From the NCBI GenBank assembly GCA_032622095.1, contig CP136061.1:3958005-4022004 (forward strand): a DNA stretch of 64,000 nt. The letters run 5' to 3'. The DNA is from Siphonodentalium dalli (Eukaryota > Mollusca > Scaphopoda > Gadilida > Siphonodentaliidae). The number at the start of each line of letters is the position of its first letter. The first letter of the stretch is position 1. The notes beneath the pieces are model-generated. The model saw only the letters and a list, made by a program, of their open reading frames with translations. It was not told the origin of the DNA and made no database searches. This document shows, piece after piece, positions 33,733 through 46,327 of the stretch. A program made the position numbers and the translations under genes.

Positions 33733-33738
33733 TATAGT
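33733..33738. repeat. Target-site duplication TATAGT, right copy
   Basis: It directly follows the terminal GGTATATCATCA of the right arm and is identical to 25226-25231. Confidence 0.8.
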
Positions 33739-33847
33739 TATCTGGATCCCAGAACCGACCAGAATATGACACATGTCAAGAGAAAATCAGTATAGGTATA
33801 ATTTGATTTTTCGAATCACAATGGGCCTGTAGCATTCTACTCATTAC

Positions 33848-34036
33848 CTCAGTCACTGAAGATCGAGAGATCCATTCGTTGACCTTTGAACTTCTGTAGA
33901 CTCTATCACATCCGGGTCCTGTGCAAATTATGGAATCGTTTCTCCAGGCGTCAAGGACATTGATGGCCGTTCCCATACGAACGCCGAACACCAACTCAAA
34001 CGCATGATCTATAACAAGTATCAGTAGCAGTATCAT
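33848..34036 (-). CDS. Exon 1 of a secreted-protein gene (signal peptide)
   Basis: ATG at 34036, donor GTGACTGAG|gtaatg at 33848/33847, phase 0, 63 codons. The first ~18 residues (MILLLILVIDHAFELVFG) form a signal-peptide-like hydrophobic stretch. They are followed by DAWRNDS and a conserved-looking CTGPGCDRVYRSS with two cysteines. Exon 2 at 12249 and exon 3 at 9859 continue it with matching phases. The product would be a small extracellular protein of at least 178 residues with few cysteines and many tryptophans. Function unknown; I recall similar proteins only as uncharacterised invertebrate families. The frame reads on past the donor for 23 codons, so a single-exon reading cannot be fully excluded. 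A tttatagg word at about 34075 could be a TATA box. Confidence 0.65.
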
Positions 34037-34387
34037 AACAAGAAATATGTTGTGTTATAAAATAAAATAATGTTGCCTATAAATTAGCGGGTAATTACCG
34101 AAACTTGTATATCATGGCATAACTCTCTTAGAAGCCACAATGAAATATGATTTCGTTATTTCACTATAGCTTTTGTTATTGCACTGTAGCTTTACGCGAG
34201 CGAGAATCAATTCGCCCAGTACATATATACCGGACTCCTACCTGTTATATGAACACATTTGGGTCAACCAGTTGTTTCTTTCCGGGTATTGATCAATTTG
34301 TTGTGCAATTAATACAAAAGTGAAAATGCTGCATACTTTAGCAACTCTGAGCATTAATAAGGTGTATATAATAAACATAATACATAG

Positions 34388-34514
34388 TTTTTGTTTGAAT
34401 ACCTGAAACATCTCATTCATGTCTGGAATGAAATATCGAATTTTCACTCGCGCTCGTGAAAATTCGATATTTCTTTCCAGAAACTCATGAGATATTTAGG
34501 TACTCAAACAAAAA
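34388..34514. repeat. Hairpin, arms about 60 bp
   Basis: tttttgtttgaatacct...gaaatatcgaattttcac, an 8-base centre (tcgcgctc), then the reverse complement with few mismatches. The 69-codon minus frame across it is not a gene. Confidence 0.85.
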
Positions 34515-34733
34515 TTGTAGGTATTAAGCTACGCTGAGCATATCATTTATTGTTTTCGTTATCTGCTTCTTGTGACAGTCTGGGCTTGTCGTATTCGCCG
34601 AGACACTGACTCGGGAAGCCTGTAAATACTCAACATCAACGAAGTTCTTTTCTGATACCATATATCTCGTCCCAAAGTAACTGTTCAACATAATTCAGCA
34701 ATGTGGTATAGCAACTAAGCGTTTCGATAACTT

Positions 34734-34889
34734 ACTTTAAACAAACTCGAGAAAGGACTGAAAATTGATTTAGTGTATAATCGTCTCAGTTTAGTAATCA
34801 ACGCACTTCCCACTTTAAACAAACTCTAGAAAGGACTGAAAATTGATTTAGTGTATAATCGTCTCAGTTTAGTAATCAACGCACTTCCC
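34734..34889. repeat. 78-bp tandem duplication
   Basis: Two copies starting actttaaacaaactc at 34734 and 34812, nearly identical (cgag versus ctag near the start). Confidence 0.9.
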
Positions 34890-36625
34890 ACTTATTGACC
34901 TACACCCCCACACAACGACCAGTTATGTAGTATGGATGAACTGTGTGCATTACCTTCTAGAGCAGTATACAGTCTGGCAATTGCCTAACAAATATTATGA
35001 ACATTTATGAAACTAACCACTCTCCACAAAATCACGATATTTTGGAACCCTGCTCTGATACCATGCAGTTGGGATGTACAGAACAACCACATAAACTCCA
35101 TCAAATACTGGCTCGCAAATCAGCCATAACCCATATAGCAATGAGCCATGGGGGCCATTACAAAATCCTACACAAAGAACCATAATATCGCAAATCATTT
35201 ACGTAGATATGTTCAGCTGTCATTATTCAGCTGTCATCTTGTTATGGGTCAGACGCACGTTTTTCCAAAAATTTCCACAACGGATTTTATCACAATTTCT
35301 TTGTGAAATTTGGTACAAGCGATTATTGTGGCACAATAAAATGTTACTGTTTTCGGGTACCAAGAATTTCTGTAAAATAGAATTTTTTTCAAAAGTGCAG
35401 TTCATATATCCATGATATCATAATATAAAGATCATGGGGTGACTTAATTATTCTTGGTTCGTGAAATTTAATTATTATTTTCATTTAGAAAGGCAACTAC
35501 CCATAAATAATTTTCTATATTTGAGAATGTTCATGTCATGCCTGTTGATCATTGAAAAATTGGGATGAGATGGGTTCTGGGTCATGGGTTCACAGCCAAG
35601 TTAAAGTTGACCACCAATCTCTTAACACCGTTGTCTAATTCCAGTTGATTGTCCCCTGCTTGAGTGGAACACACTGCATGTCCACATTTGTTTTCATTGT
35701 GCTGGAATATTTGTGACTGCTTTATTCTTCATTATAATAATAGGGGTAAGGTGATATATTATGCAATAAAAAATCTACTCAACATTATGATGCAAATGAA
35801 GCCTCCTTTCATAGAGCCAAGTCAATAAGCTATTTGGTGATTGGAGTGTTGTGAGAAATTATTAATTACTCTAGTAGTTCTTGTTACCGAAAGGAACCAA
35901 AAAAAGAAATAATCTTTTCAACATCTCAAATATATTAAAATCAATTGTTTTTGTCGTATTTTAATAACTGCTCAGATTCTACATACAATGAAGATGATGA
36001 TATGTGGAATTCAAGATCTTTCGCAAGATAGATCAGAGAAACTCTTTGTTGAAAATCGCTTGCCATTTTTGGCTGGATTTATGTAAAACGTTCGTTCCTA
36101 TTATTGTGTGTGTGCTAAATTGTTTTGTATTGAAGAAGACGCACATGATTTGATAACGAAATATACTTAATCGCGGTTCACGATTAGATAGTGATTGATA
36201 TTAAATCATAATAACACGTTGTACGCGAGGTTGGGATTGAGGCTGGGATTATTGCCGAAAGAACGGAGATGTTTAAAGAAGTGTTTTTAAAGAGAGTTCT
36301 CCTAATTATAACCTCAACACACCCACCAACTGAGAGAGTGCGTAGGCGAGAAGCACCAGGGATGGTCGAAAGGATCGAGTGATCTTCTCATTCACCCCAA
36401 CCCCACCAACCCAATAGGAGATTTTGACTTATATTTGACGAAAATTGGTAAATGGTGGTGTTGTAAATTATCTCAGTTATTTCCTCAAAGTATGTTCAAT
36501 AGAGTTATCATCCTTCCAATTAACTCAGGATACTTATTTCGAAATGGAATCCTAACCTCCCTCGCATGTCACCTGTTACACTGTGTTTGAATATCAATCG
36601 CTATCAAATCGTGAACTAATCGTCT
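34890..36625. other. No recognisable gene
   Basis: AT-rich, with no frame or repeat I can support. Confidence 0.45.
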
Positions 36626-36629
36626 ATTG

Positions 36630-37620
36630 TTTATATTTGCGAATGTCTGTTGTCCGTGTTCTATATGACTTAACTGGGAACCATAGGGATTTAACAGGTG
36701 TAAATTGTTACGAGGAAGATAATGATGGAGGTTATAATTTTCTAAAGTAACGCTGTTGTGTCAGGAACAGAAAAGTGGAGGGGCAACACAATCGATTTTT
36801 TTTTGTCGCCGATTTCCATCAAACTTATACATAATCATATCCATGATATGAGGATTACAATGGTGTGGTTTTAAGATGCCAACAGTGGCGCCGCTCGAGT
36901 CAGGGTTGTGTGAGTGGAAGGGACCCAAATTGATTTTTTGCGCCGATTTCCATCAAATTGATACATAATCTTCTCCACAATATAATCGTGCGTTTTAGAA
37001 GACTGATTGTGCAGTTTAAAGATGACACGAGTGCCACTGTTTCCGATTTCCACCAAATTGATTCATATTCTTCTCCCAGATACGATATATCTAATGTTGT
37101 CGCTGATTTCCATGAAACATGTAGTTATATTTATGACTCAAATTTGTATCCGTCGGACATAGGGATGGGATGGATGGAGGAGCACTTAAATTGATAAAAC
37201 TCTTGATCCCGACTTCTCTCCGAAATTGTATAAAGACGTAAGAAACATATAAGAAACCGATTGGTGTAGTTTACATTTTCCGACGTGGCAACATTCGAGC
37301 CAGGCTTGTGGATCAGGGGGGGGTTGCACAATGTTGATAAATATCCGTTTTTACTGTTGGCGTCTTGGCGGTACGTTGAATCAATGGTGTGGTTTAAAGT
37401 TCCCAAAAACGTGGTGCAATCCAAGTTAGAAATAGAGGTCGGGTAAGGGGCACCAACACTGCTCAAAATTGTCGCCGACTTCACTAAACTTTGCTATATA
37501 TGGTCATCTCCATGATGCCACATATTTATATAATGACATAGTTTAAACTATATAAGTGACGCCATCCGTGTCAAGGTTGTGAGTTTGGTCGGGGCACAAT
37601 AAATGTTATGGATATATACG
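36630..37620 (+). mobile_element. Helitron-like left end with internal repeat units
   Basis: tttatatttgcgaatgtctg then tccgtgttctatat match the left ends at 5945 and 17515. About five internal units follow (cgccgatttccatcaaac, tccatgatatgaggattaca, tgtggtttt). No clear right end. A weak ccgggctacactgggcaacc block at 42169 could be a relic of the family. Confidence 0.5.
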
Positions 37621-37702
37621 GGATAATCATCAGCGTTGATAAATTTATTCAGCCAAGTTATTATCTACATTTGTTAACCAAATAGAACTCATATATAGAG
37701 GA

Positions 37703-37841
37703 TCTCAAACGAGTTACTATTTTATACGGAATTTATCAACCGAGTTCACTAAATTCGATTTGAGCCGAGGTTTACCGAGGCTCAAATAGAATTTAGTGGA
37801 CGAGGTTGATAAATTACGTATAAAATAGAACGAGTTTGAGA
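37703..37841. repeat. Hairpin, arms about 60 bp
   Basis: tctcaaacgagttactattt ... ctaaattcgatttgagcc, a centre gaggtttaccgag, then the reverse complement with small gaps, ending gttttgaga-like (cgagtttgaga). Confidence 0.8.
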
Positions 37842-38027
37842 TGCTTTTTATCACATGATCATATAATCGCTAAAATTTTATCGAAAACAACAATTAACTG
37901 CAGCCAGCGATCATTGTCCCAAAGAGCAGCGTGACGTCATTGCATGCGACGATATTACACGTGTCTATTACGCTCGAATATTACATCGGAAAATAGTGCT
38001 AATCATGTGATAAAACAAAGTTTGGTT

Positions 38028-38668
38028 GCTATTTAACCCGCCGGGATACGCCGGACAAGCCTGGTATATAGTATAATTATGTCATCCTATTTAACCCGCC
38101 GGGATACGCCGGACAAGTCTGATATATATTATAAATATGTCATCCTATTTAACCCGCTGGGATACGCCGGACAAGCCTGGTATATAGTATAATTATGTCA
38201 TCCTATTTAACCCGCTGGGATACGCCGGACAAGCCTGATATATAGGATAATTATGTCATCCCATTTAACCCGCTGGGATACGCCGGACAAGCCTGATATA
38301 TAGGATAATTATGTCATCCTATTTAACCCGCTGGGATACGCCGGACAAGTCTGATATATAGTATAATTAAGTTTGGTTCCTATTTAACCCACTGGGATAC
38401 GCCGGACAAGCCTGATATATAGTATAATTAAGTTTGGTTCATATTTAACCCGCTGGGATACGCCGGACAAGCCTGATATATATTAAGTTTGGTTCCTATT
38501 TAACCCGCTGCATGGTATACGCCGGACAAGCCTGGTATATAGTATACTTATGTCATCCTATTTAACCCACCGGGATATGCCGGACAAGCCTGGTATATAG
38601 TATAATTATGTCATCCTATTTAACCCGCCGGGATATGCCGGACAAGTCTATAGTATAATTATGTCATC
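38028..38668. repeat. 58-bp satellite, about 11 copies
   Basis: The unit starts ctatttaacccgccgggata and continues cgccggacaagcctgg, tatatagtataattatgtca. Copies at about 38365-38510 swap the tatgtcat end for aagtttggtt, the same words that precede the first copy at 38018, so part of the array was re-amplified from the boundary. Confidence 0.95.
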
Positions 38669-39260
38669 AGGCACGCATACACCACGAAAATGACGTCAAG
38701 TATAAACAAGGCGCAGACTTTTATTGCTGGTATCAGACCCCGACCAAACAGCATCTACTTTGAAATACGCACATAGCTTTTAACAGCAAGCCAGAGTCAT
38801 AAACAGTAACTGTCAACAGTTGACGCCGTGAGTGCTTTCAAAAAGAACCACTTGCTGTGATCAATTGTATCGATTTACACATAAACTGTGACCGCGCAAA
38901 CACTTTCTGAGTACCGTGTCGACATTTTCGAGCGAGTGATACGTGTCTTAATCCACAACAAGGCATTGGACGCTGTCGGTACTTCCTGTTCACGATAACT
39001 TTTTGTTGGTCAGCGATTTTTTTAGATCATTTAAATGCCTTCCTAAAAATGCTCATGTTTGTGTAATAAAATGTCATCTCTCTGTGTTTGAGTCAGGTGG
39101 GCTCCAATTTAATATTCCGGTGGATCCCATGAATCAACTATATATCTACGTCCGCTATGGCAAACTTATATATAGACATCTCCATGATATGCATGGGCAA
39201 ATTAGGGTGTGGTTTAAAGACACATAAGTCCATATGTCAGGGATGGGAAGGTATGCAAAC
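38669..39260. other. No recognisable gene; short repeat scrap at 39165-39225
   Basis: tctccatgatatgcatgg and gtgtggtttaaagacac are a scrap of the Helitron-associated repeat. The rest shows nothing. Confidence 0.45.
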
Positions 39261-41863
39261 TTATAGAAATAAATGTTTTGGTCGTCGAATTCCACCAAAC
39301 TGATATATATATAGATTTGATTGTTCGTCATTGATCCTGGAATAATTATTTAAGGAATTAACATTGTTGTGTCCGGAAATCTGCACAATCTGTGTTGGTG
39401 GAATTCCTTCATCATTCAGGGTCTGTACTAAGTGTTTCCTGACGCTGTATGGAGTTGGTCGCTTGTCACTTACAATATCTGCATCTGCCAACATATTCTT
39501 CATGATCCCGTATAAAGAGTTAATACCAAGGGCGTTCCTTTTGTACCAATCACCCCGCATCCATTCTTGGTGATTCACAGCGAGGAAGAAGGGGCTGTCA
39601 GCTTGGCACATGTCGATCTGTCGTTTAGCCGCATATAGTTCGTAGAGAGAAACAGGATCACGGGTTGAATCATCCAGGGAATAGGCTCGTTGTATGGTTT
39701 GGCTAATCTCTCGTGGATTACTGACAGTCCTCGTTTTTGTGTTACGCTCTTGGCTGTAAACAAGGTATTTATGACCAGTCTCGTCAACTTTTAGCTCAAT
39801 ATCTCCCCATCGTAATGCATGAGTCTCGGTTCCTGTTCTCATTCCGAAATATAAGGCGCACACCACTGGGGAGGATCTATTCCTCGAAATGTGGTGCTCT
39901 CCCGAGCAATATTTACGTGCTTAGCGAGCAACTATTCCGGTGTTCTGTCACATTTTGCTCATTGTGCGACAGAGATGACATGCGTGGGTAATAAACACGC
40001 ATGTTAGTAATGTTTTAAACGCAAATATTGGACGAATGTATACGGGATGGACGTGGCAAAGAAGGTGAGTAATATATGTTGTAATATTATGCTACTATAT
40101 TAGCATTCTGCCCAGTAATATAAATAAATTACTCGATATTTTGCGTTTTTTTGGAAATTCGTCACTTCAACGGCGTATTACCGACTTAATACTGAATACT
40201 GTGTATTGTAACTTTGAATGCCTGTTCCTCAATACATTCCTGAAGTCAATGCAACATGAAAATATCATTAATAACATACCAAATCGAAGAAAACGACCAT
40301 AAAATAGGTCTACATGTGTATTCCGGTGGTTTACTGAGTCTTTGTGTGTTGAATAATCGTTATTCCGGTGCTGAAATCCTACTAAAACGACCTCGTATAA
40401 AGCCACATTGGTGATTATTTGTTCAGAAATGATAATACACGCCATGCCGGGATACAAATGAAGTAGCTCACCCGTTCTGTAGTTAATATAAAGTCAATTA
40501 TTTTGACAATGCGCTTATGCTCACAAAATAGTCAACTTAATAAACTATATATAATATATTACATACTATTTGTGAACACTTGTGCAACAGTTTCTGTTGG
40601 GGATATAACAAGGATAATGACCTATTAATTGCCATAAACCAACCAACTATGTCACATTCCGATTGGCCACAATTACAGTTACACAATAAAAATACGTTCG
40701 ACAATCATTTACTGAACAAGAATTGAGCGTTTGTTATCAGTTATATCCAATAGAACACATGGAAATAATTATAGATTACATAGTTCATTCATATACTCGC
40801 CATTGCGTTTGCTACCCCTGAAATACGTGATTAAACGAACAAAGTATGCCTTTATGGACGTATATGCAACGCAAAATAACATATTAAGTTTATTACCTCC
40901 TAACCAACGCAAAATATTTAGTATTTATTCGCTTTTTTGCTTGTTATAGCACAATACATGATCCTGAGGAGAGCACTTGACTATTGGGAGAGCACTGAGC
41001 ACTCTGTAAAGTATCGGAATATAATTATAAAATGTCGATTTACGGGCATTCCTATGGGATTTCTTACATTTTCTCGCATATCAATGTGAACATCAATATA
41101 AATAATCCATTGGTTAAAAGATACCTGCGATATACTTACATAATCTGTAATTTTTCTTCACTTTTGTGCGGCGAAAATAAAAAATCCCCAGTAAAGCACC
41201 GGAATGTCACGATAAAAATTGCTCAAAAAATTGGTAGAGCACCACATTTTAAGGAATAGATCCTCCCCAGTGGCGCACACCAGCCACATAGAATTATGAA
41301 GTGACTTTGGATATGTAGGTTCCAGAACTCCTTTCTCGTACATGATGTCCATATCCATGTTAGAAATTGGATCCGCCGCCATTGGCTTGTTGTCTTTACC
41401 TTGTGATTTTAAGTGTTTTTGTTTGTTCTTTGATGTTATTTTTAGCTTCGAAATAGATATATATCAAATGAGGATAGAAATGCTCGTAAACTCACAGGTT
41501 CATATTCTGATCCATCCTGTTTTCTGACGGAATGACAAAATTGCACCAGTATTCACACAGCTCCTACGGCGGGATAAATTCCAGTTTCCTTGTTTCGCCG
41601 CTACTTTTGAGAAATGTCAGCAGCAAATTCACATCATAGGCCGTTTAACGAGCAGTGTTGACATTTTGTTGTGTCTCGATGAACGCCTGGACATAACCGG
41701 GCAAATCCTCGACGAATCGGGAAACGACGGCTGACACGATCGAAGTAGCGGGTTCCGTGGGTGCTTCATGTGTTGTGTTGCCAGCAGTATGACCAAGGGA
41801 AATGTGTTCCAGTTCATCGTCTGACAAAGTATCCATCCATAAATCTTGCATTGCCATTTTCAT
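39261..41863 (-). pseudogene. Crypton/KIAA1958-like tyrosine recombinase gene, broken
   Basis: The catalytic part is at 39261-39863: the first catalytic Arg in GMRTGTETHALRWGD, a hairpin Lys in NTKTR, YSVRKHLVQTL (the H of HxxR is Y), GHNN, and the tyrosine in NNYSR. Upstream pieces in order on the minus strand are 41273-41440 (ADPISNMDMDIMYEKGVLEP, PKSLHNSMWLVCA), 41455-41580 (YEPVSLRAFLSSFD) and 41585-41863 (N-terminus with FVEDLPGYVQAFIETQQN). The layout matches tyrosine recombinases with a DUF3504-like C-terminus. Breaks: two in-frame stops (TAA at about 41647, TAG at about 41575), at least two frame changes, and a MITE at 39864-41272. The C-terminal end runs into a dispersed repeat. It is certainly inactive. 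Confidence 0.75.
39864..41272. mobile_element. hAT-type MITE (1.4 kb) inserted in the recombinase pseudogene
   Basis: The terminal inverted repeats begin CACTGGGGAGGATCTATTCC (39864) and its exact complement ends at 41272. Similarity continues for about 38 bp (aaatgtggtgctct). An 8-bp target duplication GCGCACAC flanks it (39856-39863 and 41273-41280). Eight-bp duplications and CA..TG ends fit the hAT superfamily. Removing the insert would bring the two recombinase pieces into the same reading frame at a shared V-C-A, which independently confirms the boundaries. There is no transposase frame inside. Confidence 0.85.
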
Positions 41864-42585
41864 TCCGGCAGACTACCAAAAACAAACGGAAGTAAACCTT
41901 GGCATCGACCTTGGCATTCCCAGATGGGCAACAACTCTAAACGCGAAGTGAGAGTAAATTCCGATTATTTCGGCTTTGTAGTCCGGTTCATTCAGGCGCA
42001 ATAATACCAGTGAGATATCGATATCTCACTAGTTGGATATCGCTTATATCTCACTGCTAACACCTTATAAATAATGGGCAAGTATATAATAAATAGATAA
42101 ATAGTCATATCCGTGATAAATGTGTGGTTTAAAGATACTCGACTGGCATCGTCAATGTTACATATATACCCGGGCTACACTGGGCAACCCTGCTATTGTG
42201 TTATATATATTACCATCTGTTCCTTTCGGCAAGCATGTCGTACCACCCGTTTTTGTCCCGCTTCTGGCAAAGATGGCACCTCTATCGCACTTGTTCTGGC
42301 TTCTTAGATCTTCATCCTAATAAAAACACGACGTACATGTACATGTGTATATACCATAATTGCATATGGGTTTTATTTTGCGTGTATAACACCTATTTTG
42401 TAAAATTCTGCTTTACACTCAATACTGCGGGTATAGAACTGGGGGAAAACTATTAAGTTCGGGGTATATATTTCGACTGCATGTCGAAACACTTCTGTAG
42501 GGTAATCAGATAGAACTTGAGAATAATCTTGCTCAAAGTAGTTATTTGTTACGAATATTAATTAAATTAAATGACTCCAGATGAC
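41864..42585. other. No supported gene
   Basis: At 42105-42230 repeat scraps of the Helitron-associated family occur (catatccgtgataaatgtgt, ctgggcaaccctgctatt). Three overlapping plus frames at 42113-42456 are not convincing. Confidence 0.45.
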
Positions 42586-42589
42586 GAAA

Positions 42590-42830
42590 TAATTTGTGTT
42601 AGATTGCCGCCGATAGTTGCGTACCGAAACGAGATGTAAATATTTACAATTTGGCGTAGTTCAGGCGATATTTTCTATGGAGTGGTATGGTCGATTTCTA
42701 CATTCCCCAGGTTGGCATAGCGCCTGAGTACAAACTTATCGATTTCACGCACCCGAACAAGTCCATAATATGTCTTTAATCGGTAATATTTTATCGAATG
42801 AGTTGCAGAAGTTGTGTTCTGTATTTATTT
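42590..42830. repeat. Reversed copy of the 10.5-11.06 kb interspersed repeat
   Basis: gatgtaaatatttac, tctatggagtggtatggtcg, cacccgaacaagtccataat match 10815-11045 in reverse complement. Copies have diverged, with indels. Confidence 0.7.
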
Positions 42831-45800
42831 TACACCATCGTGTACGATATGTTCAATCCATGACTGCCACCTTCATTGATACTATAGCTGCCTGTATTGT
42901 GCGTTAAGTGCGTGAAGAATAACAAGTAATGATCGGGGCATAGCCCGAAGCGGACCGTTGCTACGTCATCTTACTTGGCGACAACGTCAACAATATAAGA
43001 GTAATGCAGCTATGCAATTTTGATGTGGCAGTGAACACATTATTTTTTTAATTGTTGTGATTATTAAACAGAGATAGAAAACTTCGTTTATGTATGGGTT
43101 TGTTATAGAAGTTTGAAGATGGTTATTATATAGGGCAGATTTTGATTGGTTCAAACCACGTGAGTGTAGCAGGTAGCAGGGTCAAGAAAGTTCCAGGAAA
43201 GCTAGTATGGTACGTGGGTAAACGGAGGGGTGGCAACGCCGACGTTATACTTTATCAGAACTGGAGTTGCTTCTCTATTAAACTCAATAATGTAGATGTC
43301 ACAACATAGTTATGTTCAAGGGCGAACAGAGGGTTGGTGAATGACAACAGAGAACAACCATCATGATGTTTGAACAAAGTAATCCGATATTAACAAATGT
43401 AGAACAATTTTACTTGTTATTGTGAGTTGCGACAGCTAAGTGTGCATCCGTGGTCCTTGTAAATGTGTTCGAGCCACACTCGAAAACACCCATCGATCTC
43501 TTAATGCACTAATTGTTTACGATTGCCACTTGAGTAAATTGCAACGCATTCTTCCTAACAGAATAATGGTATGATAATTGGTATTTCACAATACAAAATT
43601 ACTAAATGCATAACACTAAGAGCATTGTTAAATATCGATGACCCCCGGATCACCGTTAACACAAAATCGCGATGAATCATAATGATCCGCACCATCAAGA
43701 GTTGGGGAGCCCCGACCGAGCTTAAGTCAACCGGCCGGCATTGCACCCTCTTCCGAGCGTTGAGTCCGTAGTATAAGCCCTGGATACAACAGACTAAGGC
43801 AACGGAGTACATACAAGCACTAACTATGACACTAGTTTACAAGAAGTCACTACATAAAACGTTATCAACAAAGTTAAATACGCACAACTCCAATTGTAAA
43901 CAAGGTAAGTCTTCACAGCCGGTCCTGTTTTGGAATGGGGGGGGGGGCTTCGCTCCTTGCTACGGTTGCATGCACCCCTTACACAACATGCAAACATCTA
44001 CTTACTATAAAACACTCACAACCCAAACCCAATACACGCTCTTCGGCGGCATTATAGCATACAAACGTGGGTTGTAGGAAAGGGCTTTACAGCTCTTTCA
44101 AATCTTCCCTGGGGATCATCCCAAACTCCAAACTCCTAATTATCCACAGTGGGCCTTTTTTTGTAATCTGATACAGCCTTCAATAAGTTCTGTTTTCCAG
44201 AACAGAATATATGTGAACTCTGGGCTGTAAACGTTAGTTTCAATATAATTTGGATATTTCTGGAATTTTAAACCTGTCTTTAATTTTTTTGCACCTCTCT
44301 TTCTTTCTGACATAACGTTGCACAAATGTATTCAAATGTTTTATAGAAATACTGACGTTGATGAAGCAATTACTTCCGGGAAGAGATAAATCACCTTTTT
44401 ACTTAGTTATTTTTACATTTTCATATAAACTTGTTAATCGTTATATTTTGTGTTACGTGTCGGAGCAGGGCAAGCCTAGGTGGCCAGCACTTGTGCCCTA
44501 ATCCATATTGTCTTATATTGGCGATAAAAATATACTTAACTAAACATTAGTAGGTTCACCCGGTGTTCAGTGTTTTATTTATCGCACATTATTTACATAC
44601 TGATATTGTATACAAGGTATTGCATATATTTTATGCATGTTACACAATAAGGGTACGTTCATACGCTGGTAAAATTGCATTGCAAACTGCAAAAATGCCA
44701 TGCCCGATGGTCATTTTGTTAGCTGGCATTTTTGCAGGCTGCCGACTAGCTCGTGCTCCTTCGTGGCTGGCTGACAACAATCAACGACGATTTAGGATAG
44801 CGGCGTCTACCCCTTTGCCGGTGCCCACAAAACGAGGCCACTGAAAATAATCACAAGTATCCGTGTTGTCCTTTATTAGAATTGTGTATCGAGGAGAGGC
44901 ATTGGTAGAACAGTTTGTTCTCAGCTATTCATATACATGTATTCACAAGGAATCTCATGACGCGGTATAAAGAGTTCCGAAAGTGGTACTTTTCAGAAAT
45001 GTTGGAGACAGAGGAAGGGGGCTGGCAAAATTGACACAAACAGTGTCGCCAACTTCACCATATATGATTTATGGAGGCACGGACTCAGTATGGGTATTCG
45101 TTGTTTCAAATGTGCTTAATTCAATGAACTTGAAAAATTTCTCATTTATTGTCGACATTGCCACGTATCGGTCGGAATGGCACATTGAGATGTCCAGATA
45201 GCACAATCAGTTAATATATATATATGAACATTTTGAAGTATTTTCATAAACCTATTTCAATCAAGGCAATATTTACCACCAGGGACGTGTGTCAGGGGTG
45301 GTTCCCCAAAGTACAACAGTTGGACATTTCATGCATGACACAACATTAGTTGGAAATTTCCGAGTAAATGGTGTGAATTTTATGCTGCATGATAATTTGA
45401 TATATACCAGACAGTAATAAGTGTCATATTTGTTGTTTTTATACCAAATTTTTGTACTGAAATGTAGCTATCAGCTGAGAGTTATCAACCATATAGGTGG
45501 TGTTACGATGGAAATTTCCAATAGTTGGAAACTTTGATAATACAGATTCAGATTAAATATTGTATGTATGTTACAAGGGTGACTTTACATGCATCCAGTG
45601 GTAATTATTTTGGAGTAAATTGCCAATCAAGGATGTTAGGTTAGGACTTTCCACCGACAGTTTGACAGCTTGTCGTGCCAGTTATAAAACACCAATACAA
45701 GGCGGGTACCAATGGGATTTCTCGAAAGTCGTCGGGTTTCTTCGTTGAGCTAAGTGTGCGGGCGCGGTCATTATAAAACACATTCCAACAAACCAATGGT

Positions 45801-46325
45801 TGCTACGGTGCTGCTGATATTATCAACACAATCATGCTGAAAGGTGTACAAATCAATAACTCTCCCGTCATCGCAAGTTGTGGAAATTCTTGATATGTAA
45901 TATCTTATCAACATTTTTAACATGGACCTGGCTATAGAGGACTCTGTGGGTGATGTCCTTTACCACATTATGTATTTCCAACTGCACCCAGACCCAAATG
46001 TCCTAGTTCGGGAAATTCAATTTACAGACGGCAAATATTCAAACTTGTTACCTTCTGTGGTTGGAAATATTCATTTCAGTTCACAAATTTGGCCGAAAGT
46101 AGGAAAATATTCAACTTTTGGTATAAAGACAACAATGAAATGTTCACACTAAACAATGGTTGGGAAAACAAACTATCACAGAAATTTCATTTTTTTTATC
46201 TTTAAATATTTATCCAACGTTATTGACCAACGGTGTGTGACACATACCCCCTATTCGGCCTCCACCCATCACCCCACCCAGCAGACACGACCTTCATTTT
46301 AAAACTGTTGTGCGCCTGGGATCGA
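42831..46325. other. No supported gene; small inverted repeats
   Basis: A foldback at 44689-44737 (tgcaaaaatgcca ... tggcatttttgca). A G10 tract at 43937-43947. Frames at 43555-43812 (minus), 44563-44844 and 45922-46152 (plus) have no recognisable domain or splice context. Confidence 0.45.
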
Positions 46326-46327
46326 AA

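Noticed and set aside
43555-43812. 85-codon minus frame with a signal-like start
   Set aside because: No cysteine or domain pattern, no convincing splice sites, and another frame of the same stretch looks equally protein-like.
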